Shown here one piece after another: positions 1 through 6,900 of a DNA stretch of 12,410 nucleotides. Positions within the stretch are counted from its first letter, which is position 1. Each line of letters begins with the position of its first letter. The stretch is from NCBI GenBank assembly GCA_022710815.1, contig JAKLGF010000008.1:1-12410 (forward strand), given 5' to 3'. Made by a program: the position numbers and the translations under genes. This DNA comes from Patescibacteria group bacterium. GTDB lineage: Bacteria > Patescibacteriota > Minisyncoccia > Minisyncoccales > JAGOPM01. The notes under the pieces are model-generated. The model was not told where the DNA came from, made no database searches, and saw only the letters and a program-made list of their open reading frames with translations.

Positions 1-919
1 CCTTGCGTATTCCTTGCATTGCTTTCAGAATTGTTTCAGCAAAGCATGAATATATGAATCCTATGGGGATATCTAAATCCATGCCGAACTTGAAACGATC
101 TCCATACTCCATCAACCCGGTCATCAGTGCCTCGTCGACATCCACGTTACTTGGAACAGTTACATCGCAAAGGACTTTGCATCGTGGAATCATCTCTTTT
201 GTAACTAAGGCCTTGTCAGCACTTGTGGCTACAATAAGAACGTCGCAATCAACAACCTTCCCGATATTGTCTGTGACAACAATTCTGGGACAATGTTCAA
301 GATTCTTCCATCCAGAAGTCTTGTTTTCGAGTTCTGAAAGCTTGTTGGGAAGATCAATTAGAGTCAAAGTCCCGGCACAGGGAGCAAGAATTTCGCTTGC
401 TGCAAAAGCAACAGAGCCATTGCCTCCCAAAACACCGATATTCAGACTATCTCCGATAGAAAGTCCAGCACGCCCTATTAAATAGAGCGCTTGATGAGCT
501 GTCTGAGCTGCTGTCAGAGAATTACCGTTTGTGATGTAGACTCCCGACACTCCTGATTCATCAAGAACTTTCCTGACCATTGTTCCCTGATCCCAGGCTG
601 GTGCTGTTAGTTCCCCTAAACCAAAGGAAATTTCTTCACATTTCAGAAATTTCTTTGCCTCTTTAAGATACTCGGGAACCAAACTAATGTTCTTCCTGGT
701 TTCCTTTAGTCCCTTGAATGGGAAGAAGGCAAGACATCCAGCTAATCCATCTTCTTCATTATCCCAGAAAGGGATGAATCTTTGCCAAATCGGCAGAGAA
801 TGAAGAATTTCTTCCAACCTTTCTTCTGACAACCTGGCCAGATTCTTGTCGAATAGGGCAACCTCTTCGGCATACGTCTTGCGAACATTTATCGCAAACA
901 CTGTCTTTATCTTTTGCAA
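1..919 (-). CDS. Acyl-ACP reductase-like NAD(P)-dependent dehydrogenase (COG5322-like), partial at 3' end
   Basis: The minus strand is open from a TTG at 919 to the window edge (306 residues, no stop). A TAA at 922-920 lies directly upstream in frame. GGAGG at 930-926 sits 6 nt before the TTG, so this start is well supported. Residues about 98-145 contain a 'GLGELTAPAWDQGT' stretch and a 'TNGNSLTAAQTAHQAL' stretch, resembling the GG-T and TTGNS-TA blocks of cyanobacterial long-chain acyl-ACP reductase (about 340 aa). A Rossmann segment follows (residues 161-172, GVLGGNGSVAFA), ending in acidic IDLP near 188-191. C292 in 'SCFAET' lies where that family has a conserved C-x-A-E motif, whose cysteine I recall as the acyl-thioester site. 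The family would reduce an activated acyl group to an aldehyde with NADPH, but the substrate here is unknown. No aldehyde decarbonylase is visible. Hand-checked stretches are somewhat GC-richer than the DUF763 gene. Another GluTR/shikimate-dehydrogenase-like oxidoreductase is possible. Confidence 0.6.
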   Translation of the reverse strand, partial: MQKIKTVFAINVRKTYAEEVALFDKNLARLSEERLEEILHSLPIWQRFIPFWDNEEDGLAGCLAFFPFKGLKETRKNISLVPEYLKEAKKFLKCEEISFGLGELTAPAWDQGTMVRKVLDESGVSGVYITNGNSLTAAQTAHQALYLIGRAGLSIGDSLNIGVLGGNGSVAFAASEILAPCAGTLTLIDLPNKLSELENKTSGWKNLEHCPRIVVTDNIGKVVDCDVLIVATSADKALVTKEMIPRCKVLCDVTVPSNVDVDEALMTGLMEYGDRFKFGMDLDIPIGFIYSCFAETILKAMQGIRK

Positions 920-925
920 TTATTT

Positions 926-930
926 CCTCC
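926..930 (-). promoter_or_regulatory. Shine-Dalgarno GGAGG that fixes the TTG start
   Basis: GGAGG on the minus strand lies 6 nt upstream of the TTG at 919. With the adjoining TAA it rules out a longer N-terminus. It is one of only two strong ribosome binding sites seen in the window. Confidence 0.75.
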
Positions 931-993
931 TTCTGGCCTAGGCCAATTCACTTTATAGTTTGTCAAAAAATCTATGTTTTTCTTAACACTCCA

Positions 994-1022
994 ATTATAT
1001 CACAATTATCAAGAAAAGTCAA
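994..1022 (-). promoter_or_regulatory. Sigma70-type promoter for the acyl-ACP reductase-like gene
   Basis: TTGACT (1022-1017), a 17-nt spacer and TATAAT (999-994) form a near-consensus promoter on the minus strand. The start site would fall near 987, giving a leader of about 68 nt. The promoter lies just downstream of the terminator of the preceding operon, so this gene appears to be a separate transcription unit. Confidence 0.7.
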
Positions 1023-1030
1023 CACTACCA

Positions 1031-1057
1031 AAAACAGCCCCGAAATAGGGCTGTTTT
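1031..1057 (-). terminator. Rho-independent terminator of the redox operon
   Basis: A perfect 10-bp inverted repeat (AAAACAGCCC at 1031-1040, GGGCTGTTTT at 1048-1057) has a 7-nt loop. On the minus strand it is followed by a short T run. It begins 10 nt past the stop codon of the CPVC membrane-protein gene. Confidence 0.8.
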
Positions 1058-1067
1058 GAATAGTATC

Positions 1068-1577
1068 TTAATTAGGACAAACCTTCAAAATGAAGTAAAA
1101 GAGAATGGTCATGACTATCAAGCTCCCTATTGGTATTAAAGCTTTCTGAAGTTTGAAGTAAGCTTTCTGGTTATTCTTGATTCTCAAGTATTTCTCCAAA
1201 GCATATCCAAATATCAAAGCAATTGTTCCAAAAATCAAACCAACAAAGAATTTAGGCTGGCCCCACAGAGTGCATTTGTAGGCAATCTTTCCAGCTTGCT
1301 CCAGTCCCCAAATGGAAAACCAGTAGTAGGCAATCATAATCAAAATTGGCTTACCAAAGAACTTAACCTTTTTACTATTAAACCACTCAACAGTCATAAT
1401 AGTAATAGACATTAATAATCCTCCAATCCAAATTCCAGTTATTACATCATCTACTCCGAATTTTTCTAAAATTCCAACTGTTCCCACTACTGCTACCACG
1501 CAAACTGGACAAGCAGCAAAAGAAATAGAGGGAGCTAATAGAAACAAAGGCAGCAAGGCTGCCATCTTTTTATTCAT
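1068..1577 (-). CDS. Polytopic membrane protein with N-terminal CPVC redox-type motif
   Basis: This 169-residue protein has a hydrophobic N-terminus (about residues 5-21, signal peptide or first helix) followed at once by C23-P-V-C26. About four further membrane segments lie near residues 45-64, 75-92, 110-127 and 147-166. Two more cysteines are at C102 and C167. I do not recognise a named family. The CxxC next to a membrane segment, plus two lone cysteines, suggests a thiol relay protein working like DsbB, VKOR or CcdA, but no quinone-site or VKOR signature can be identified. It starts 2 nt after the stop of the thioredoxin-like gene, so the two are surely co-transcribed and probably function together. 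A terminator follows. The molecular role is unproven. Confidence 0.75.
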   Translation of the reverse strand: MNKKMAALLPLFLLAPSISFAACPVCVVAVVGTVGILEKFGVDDVITGIWIGGLLMSITIMTVEWFNSKKVKFFGKPILIMIAYYWFSIWGLEQAGKIAYKCTLWGQPKFFVGLIFGTIALIFGYALEKYLRIKNNQKAYFKLQKALIPIGSLIVMTILFYFILKVCPN

Positions 1578-1579
1578 AA

Positions 1580-2023
1580 TTATTTCTTAATTAATGATTC
1601 AAACAAATCAATAATTGGCTGATCTCCAATAATACATTTAGAATTTTCTAAGTCAAACAAAAATGGAACACCAATTCCATCAGTAGCCAATCCACAAATC
1701 TTAGCTTTGGCTACAAGCTCATTAGAATTCTGCTGATTATTAAATACTTCTTTCAATTGAATACCAATCTTAGATTGAGTATCGTTCTTCTGCATATACT
1801 CTTCTACAACTTTGCAATGGGAACAAGTGCTTCCATAATACAAAATGTATTTGACTGGCAAATTACTAGTGCTGGTTGGAGCTGGCTGTTCTTGCTGGGG
1901 CGGATTCTGCACTGGTGGCTGGGGCTTAAGATTATTTTGCATGAAGAAATAAATGACTCCAAATACTGCCACTAAAACAAAGGCAATATATACGAGCATT
2001 TTGTTGCTGTTATTGTTTTCCAT
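1580..2023 (-). CDS. Membrane-anchored thioredoxin-like protein
   Basis: This 147-residue protein has one N-terminal membrane helix (about residues 9-28), a Pro/Gln-rich linker (about 33-50) and a thioredoxin-fold domain (about 57-147). The domain opens with a hydrophobic strand and 'YYGSTC67SHC70', a CxxC active site. V119-P120 in 'GVPFLF' matches the cis-proline loop opposite the active site. C110 and C130 are extra cysteines. The topology implies a catalytic domain outside the cytoplasmic membrane, acting as a disulfide oxidase, reductase or isomerase. Its direction cannot be read from sequence. The stop of the upstream gene lies 4 nt before this start, and an AGGGA about 9 nt upstream may serve as ribosome binding site. 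The next gene, 2 nt away, encodes the CPVC membrane protein, a plausible electron partner. Confidence 0.85.
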   Translation of the reverse strand: MENNNSNKMLVYIAFVLVAVFGVIYFFMQNNLKPQPPVQNPPQQEQPAPTSTSNLPVKYILYYGSTCSHCKVVEEYMQKNDTQSKIGIQLKEVFNNQQNSNELVAKAKICGLATDGIGVPFLFDLENSKCIIGDQPIIDLFESLIKK

Positions 2024-2027
2024 AAGT

Positions 2028-2564
2028 TTATTTCCCTAAATTAATTATCTGTTGGCTCAATACTGGATGTTGAACCAATAATTTGTATTTTAATAATTTT
2101 AAAACTGTTAAGACATCTCCTAATTCATCCCTCAAAGACTTAGGACCAGAAAATACTTCCCAAACTTCACTAGTCAGAATGGAAGTATAGTGGTGCAAAA
2201 GCTTGGACGATCCTGTTTTTTTCAAATAATCGGTTATGAGTTTGTATTCTCCCCTATCCAACCAAACTCCATGTTTAAGAGAGCAAACATCTAATTTGAT
2301 ATTAGAATCGCCATAATCAAGTTCATAAAGAGGCAAACGGCACTGGGGGCAAAGCTTTTCTCCCTGGCTAATCTTGAATTTGGACTTGTCTTTCCATAAA
2401 TCCACATCTAGCCATCTGAGATTAGCATCTTTGTTATCCTTGGCCTCAGACAATTCATTGTCTTCAAACCAAAGTCCCATGCATTGGGGGCAATAATCAA
2501 CTTCAACATTGCTCACCAAAGCTTGCTCTAAATCCTGATTTTTACAAATTGGACAGGTTCTCAT
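2028..2564 (-). CDS. Double zinc-ribbon protein (zf-TFIIB-like)
   Basis: This 178-residue soluble protein has two zf-TFIIB-type ribbons. The first has C4-x2-C7 and C25-x2-C28 followed by GLWFEDNEL, the usual G-W-D-EL tail. The second has C72-x2-C75 and C94, then 'KHGVWLDRGE'. Its fourth expected cysteine is K97, with H98 next to it. Residues about 111-178 are helical and without a recognised domain. Such ribbons bind zinc; the molecular function of this bacterial family is not established. It is the first gene of the operon that continues into the thioredoxin-like and CPVC proteins. A TTGAAA/TACAAT promoter stands so close to the ATG that the mRNA would have almost no leader. Confidence 0.85.
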   Translation of the reverse strand: MRTCPICKNQDLEQALVSNVEVDYCPQCMGLWFEDNELSEAKDNKDANLRWLDVDLWKDKSKFKISQGEKLCPQCRLPLYELDYGDSNIKLDVCSLKHGVWLDRGEYKLITDYLKKTGSSKLLHHYTSILTSEVWEVFSGPKSLRDELGDVLTVLKLLKYKLLVQHPVLSQQIINLGK

Positions 2565-2573
2565 ATTATTCTC

Positions 2574-2601
2574 ATTGTACCCATAATTTGAAATTTTTCA
2601 A
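2574..2601 (-). promoter_or_regulatory. Promoter of the zinc-ribbon/thioredoxin/CPVC operon, near-leaderless
   Basis: TTGAAA (2601-2596), a 16-nt spacer and TACAAT (2579-2574) lie on the minus strand. Only 9 nt separate TACAAT from the ATG at 2564, so transcription should start about 2-3 nt before it. No Shine-Dalgarno fits in that space. Confidence 0.65.
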
Positions 2602-2602
2602 A
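2587..2602. promoter_or_regulatory. Palindrome overlapping the -35 box, candidate operator
   Basis: TTTGAAA and TTTCAAA form a perfect 7-bp inverted repeat around a 2-nt centre. It covers the -35 hexamer of the zinc-ribbon operon promoter. The position suits a repressor site, but such AT-rich palindromes also arise by chance. Confidence 0.3.
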
Positions 2603-2616
2603 GGTTCTATATATTA

Positions 2617-3792
2617 CTACGCTTCCTTCCCTCTTTTTATTCCCCCCAAATTATTCATCATTTTGTTCTTATCAGATAGGCCTACTTTCATTTTAGGAAT
2701 AATGGTTCTGAAGAATTCTATTGTCTGATCATAGGTTACTACATCAACTGGATAAGGAATCATATCTTTTCCCCCATGAGCAAAAGAATAGCGGGCTGGA
2801 TCAGTATACGAAGGCTTGGCTCCATAAATTACTTCGGAAACCAGACTCAAAGCTCTCATGGTTTTTGGGCCCACTCCTTGAGTTTCTAAAATCCCTTTGT
2901 AATCATCAGGCTTTTTATCGCAAACCTTGTAAAGAATCTTGTCTAAATATTTGCTTTTGGAAAAATCTTCATCAACAACTGGATGAGTAGTAAAAGGCTT
3001 GTCTTCTAATTTCAACAATGTTAATTGCCCTGTCTTTTCTTGAAAGGTTGCCATTTTAGAAAGATCAGTAAAATGCCTTCTTAAAATCCCAACATCTTTA
3101 ATCAGTCCCCTATACCCGGCATCAACCATTTCCAAACTAGTTTCTCTGTTTTTCTCTGAATTATGGGAAACCAAATTCAGAGTTGGTTTTTCTAAAAACT
3201 TCTGAGAAGAAATGCCAGAATGAGGTTCATTAACTAAATCTTTAGCACTAGCAGAATGCCAATGATATCTTCTAGCAGATTGGTTAGCAATATTCATTCC
3301 TTGTTGGACAACAGCCCAGGCTCCATTCTTGGAAAAGAAAAAACTATGGTGATAAATTTGGTAATCATCCTGAATTAAGGCGCTATCAATTTTAGCAGCC
3401 ATTTTAGAATTGTAGGCTAAATTATTTACATCAACTTTACTCAAAGCCAAACGATAGCCCCAATTATTAATCTCGTCTGGAGTTTTTAAAGATGTTTTTC
3501 CTTTTCCTCCGCAGATAAATACTCCCAGATCTTTTTCCCTGCCCTTAATGCTTTGCTTTAATGAAGCTGTTAAAATTGTAGTCAACCCTGAAGCATTCCA
3601 ATCAAAAGCTAAAACTGTTCCCAAAGATTGAAACCAAACAGGATCAGAAATTCTTTTAATAAATTCATCAGGCCCAAATATCTGAATAATAATATCAACC
3701 ATTTCTTTTCCTAAATAGGTCATGCGATCAAAAAGCCATTTGGGACACTGGCCATAGTCTAATGTAAAATCAGCTACTCCCCTGTTAATCAT
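2617..3792 (-). CDS. DUF763 family protein with helix-hairpin-helix
   Basis: This 391-residue protein matches DUF763 in length and pattern. The N-terminal 'RGVADFTLDYGQCPKWLF' block (4-21) corresponds to the family's R-x-G-x-A-x-L-x-L-x-G-G-x-P-x-W-L start. A central block holds 'YHHSFFFSKNGAWAVVQQGM' (147-166) and RRYHWHS (174-180). A helix-hairpin-helix-like 'LETQGVGPKTMRALSLV' segment (302-318) is followed by the Y-x-D-P-A-R-Y-S-F-A-H-G-G-K-D block (329-343). The family is found mostly in archaea, thermophiles and CPR bacteria and has no established activity. The helix-hairpin-helix and basic C-terminus suggest nucleic-acid binding (inference). The ATG at 3792 lies 5 nt after a TATAAT, so it is probably translated from a leaderless mRNA. 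No terminator was seen before the next operon, so read-through is likely. Confidence 0.88.
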   Translation of the reverse strand: MINRGVADFTLDYGQCPKWLFDRMTYLGKEMVDIIIQIFGPDEFIKRISDPVWFQSLGTVLAFDWNASGLTTILTASLKQSIKGREKDLGVFICGGKGKTSLKTPDEINNWGYRLALSKVDVNNLAYNSKMAAKIDSALIQDDYQIYHHSFFFSKNGAWAVVQQGMNIANQSARRYHWHSASAKDLVNEPHSGISSQKFLEKPTLNLVSHNSEKNRETSLEMVDAGYRGLIKDVGILRRHFTDLSKMATFQEKTGQLTLLKLEDKPFTTHPVVDEDFSKSKYLDKILYKVCDKKPDDYKGILETQGVGPKTMRALSLVSEVIYGAKPSYTDPARYSFAHGGKDMIPYPVDVVTYDQTIEFFRTIIPKMKVGLSDKNKMMNNLGGIKRGKEA

Positions 3793-3797
3793 GCCTA

Positions 3798-3827
3798 ATT
3801 ATACCTATTTTAAAGGGTTCTGCCCAA
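3798..3827 (-). promoter_or_regulatory. Leaderless promoter of the DUF763 gene
   Basis: TTGGGC (3827-3822), an 18-nt spacer and a perfect TATAAT (3803-3798) lie on the minus strand. Five nucleotides separate TATAAT from the ATG, so the A of the ATG is the expected first transcribed base. Confidence 0.6.
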
Positions 3828-3831
3828 GACC

Positions 3832-3860
3832 TTGACTCCCCCCATTTTTAGTTATATGGT
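3832..3860 (+). promoter_or_regulatory. Promoter of the surface-protein gene
   Basis: TTGACT (3832-3837), a 17-nt spacer and TATGGT (3855-3860) lie on the plus strand. The -35 box is only 4 bp from the -35 of the opposing DUF763 promoter. The predicted start near 3867 leaves a leader of about 85 nt. Confidence 0.55.
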
Positions 3861-3893
3861 AAAGGCAATAAAACTTAACAATCTTTATTTGAT

Positions 3894-3932
3894 CCTAGGC
3901 CTCCCCAACGCGGTGGTAAGGGGCTGTTTAGG
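3894..3932 (+). other. Hairpin in the 5' leader of the surface-protein gene
   Basis: CCTAGGC (3894-3900) pairs with GTTTAGG (3926-3932) using two G-U pairs. CCCC (3903-3906) pairs with GGGG (3920-3923). A 2x2 internal loop joins the two stems and the apical loop has 13 nt. No T run follows, so it is not a terminator. It matches no riboswitch class I recognise. It could stabilise the mRNA or regulate translation. Confidence 0.4.
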
Positions 3933-3952
3933 CAAAAGTAAAGATTAAAAAT

Positions 3953-6900
3953 ATGAGCAAAAAAATTATATCAATAATTGCTCTTGTCACAGCTGTTTTA
4001 GCTTTGGTCATAATAACCCCCAAAGCCGAGGCAGCTGTTTTATGTTACAAGGGCGTAAATATTAACCAATCCTACAATGCCTCTGTTTCCAAATATGTTT
4101 GGACACAAGGAGTAGGATCAAGCGATCAAAATTCAATTCAGGGATATAATAGTGTTTCTGATGCCCAGTCATACATTAATACCCTGTACAATTTGGGATA
4201 TAGCTACAATCAATGCTACAGTGCCCCAGATACAACCACCAAACCATCAGTAACAACAATTTCTGCTTCAGCAGATCAAAATGGAGTTACTTTGCAGGGA
4301 TCACTTAATTCATTGGGAAGCTATTCTTCAGTCCAGGTTGCCTTTGATCTTTATCAGCAAGACCCAGGCACAACTGTTTACACCAAAATCACAGAAGCCC
4401 AAACCAGAACCTATACTGGCTCCTATTCCATTTACACTTCTTATCCCAGCCAGTCAGTTTCTAATTGGTGCTACAGAGCTAGAGTAATTTTCAATGGCAA
4501 TGATTTTGCTTTAGGAAATGAAAGATGTTTTGTTAAACCAGGAGGATATACCCCACCACCAACACCCAGTGTTACTTTACCCACAGTTCAAACCACTGCT
4601 GCCAGTTATTCTAATGGCAATTTATCAATGACTGGATATTTGTCTTCAACAGGCAATGCCAGTAATGAAACCGGTTTCTACATTTACAAACAATACGAGG
4701 GATTCAATCAATATTCTGCTAGAAAAGAAATTTCTACTTACAGCCAATCTTACACAGGATCCTTTTCTAAGAATTCCTACAATGGCTTAGAACAAAATAC
4801 CTATTACTGTGTTAGAGCTTATGCTCGCAACTCTGCTGGAGAAGCCCAAGCATTTTCGTATTATGATCGCTGTTTTAGAACAGAATATACTCCACCCACA
4901 CCATCTAAAACTTTACCCACAGTTCAAACTAGTGGAGCTAGTTATGCTAACAAGTATTTAACCATGACTGGATACTTATCTGGTACTGGCAATGATACTA
5001 ATGAAGTTGGATTCTACATTTACAAGCAGTACGAAGGATTCAATCAATACACTGCTAGAAAAGAAATTTCTACTTACAGCCAATCTTACACAGGATCATT
5101 CACTAAGAGCTTGTATAACAATCTTGAATCAAACACCTATTACTGTGTTAGAGCCTATGCTAAAAACAGCATGGGAGAAACACAGGCTTCTTCTTACTAT
5201 GATAAATGTTTCAGAACAGATTATTACACTCAGCCTAGCCAGAATATTCCTACAGTCCAAACCACTGCTGCTAATTACAACACAGCTACCAAGTATGTTG
5301 ATTTCTCAGGATATGTAACCAGCTTTGGCAGCGATACTGGAGCTGAAGTCGGCTTCTATTACTACAAACAATCAGAAGGATTTAACCAATATTATGCCCA
5401 AAGAGTAGTTGCCTATTCTAGAACAGCATATATCGGAAACTTTGCCCAATCAGTCTATGCTGGCGGATTAGCCCAGAACACCTATTACTGCGCCAGAGCT
5501 TTTGCCAAGAATATCTATGGCGAAGCCTTAGCTTCATCAGCTGAAGACAAATGTTTCTTAACTGGATACAATGGTTATCCCTATCCTGACAAGACCTTGC
5601 CTACAGTCCAGACTAATGGAACAACTTACTACAATGGTAATTTATCCATGACTGGATATTTAACCAATACTGGCAATGATCTTAATGAGACAGGCTTTTA
5701 CATTTACAAGCAGTATGAAGGATTCAATCAATACACTGCTAGAAAAGAAATTGCCAATTATTCTCAGAATGTTGTTGGCCAATTTTCTAAAGCTACTTAC
5801 AATGGACTGGACTACAACACAACCTATTGTGTCAGAGCTTATGCCAAGAATAGCTTAGGAGAAGTTCAATCATCTTCCTATTACGACAAGTGCTTTACCA
5901 CTAACTATGGATCACAGCCAACAGTAACTTGGCCCCAGGTTCAAACAAAATCCGCCTATCACTCTTCAGGCAGTTTAACCATGATTGGTAATTTGTTCTC
6001 TACTGGAAATGGAACCAATGAAACAGGCTTCTTTATCTTCAAACAATATTCAGGATTCAATGAAACAACAGCTTTAAAAGAAGTTGTTGAATACAACAGA
6101 ACAACAATTGGAGACTTTAGCAAAACAATTTCAACATCAGGCTTAGAACCTAACACCTATTACTGCGTCAGAGCCTATGCTCGCAATTCCTATGCCAGAA
6201 ACATTGCTTCTTATCTACAAGACAAATGTTTCTTAACCCAATACACAGCTCCCACACCAGTAACACCAGTTGTTCAAACAATGTCAGCTAGTTATTCTGC
6301 TGGCAATGTAAACATGATTGGAAACTTGCAGAGCTTGGGCAATGACACTAGCGCCCAAACTGGTTTCTATATCTACAAACAATCAGCCGGATTCAATCAA
6401 ACAACAGCCTTAAAAGAAGTTGCCAATTATTCTCAGAGTATAACAGGACAATTTATCAAGAACTCTGTCTTGAATAATCTGGAACCAGGAACAATTTATT
6501 GTGTCCGAGCCTATGCTAACAACACTGCTGGAGAAATGATTGCTGAAAGTTATGAAAAATGTTTCAGAACAGACTATGCTGCTCCCAATCCTACTTTGCC
6601 CACAGTTCAAACCAGCGCAGTTTCCTATTACACTAACACTGTTAGCATGTCAGGATATTTATCTTTTACTGGCAACAGCTTAACTGAAACAGGATTCTAC
6701 ATTTTCAAGCAAGCAGTTGGATTTGACCAAAGCACTGCTAGAAGAGAAGTAGCTAATGCTGGACAATCCAGTATCGGAGCCTTTAACAAAACTGCTTCTA
6801 CTTCAGGACTGGAAGCTGACACTTTCTACTGTGTCAGAGCCTATGGCCGAAATACTGCTGGAGAAGTTCAATCCAATGATCTTTATGACCGATGCTTTAA

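Noticed and set aside
3..485. Plus-strand open frame of 160 codons
   Set aside because: It lies opposite the acyl-ACP reductase-like gene, whose minus-strand frame shows family motifs, a ribosome binding site and a promoter. The plus-strand product has no recognisable features.
3894..3932. Leader hairpin as a transcription terminator or known riboswitch
   Set aside because: No T run follows the stem, and the loop sequence fits no riboswitch consensus I know. It is kept only as an unclassified structure.
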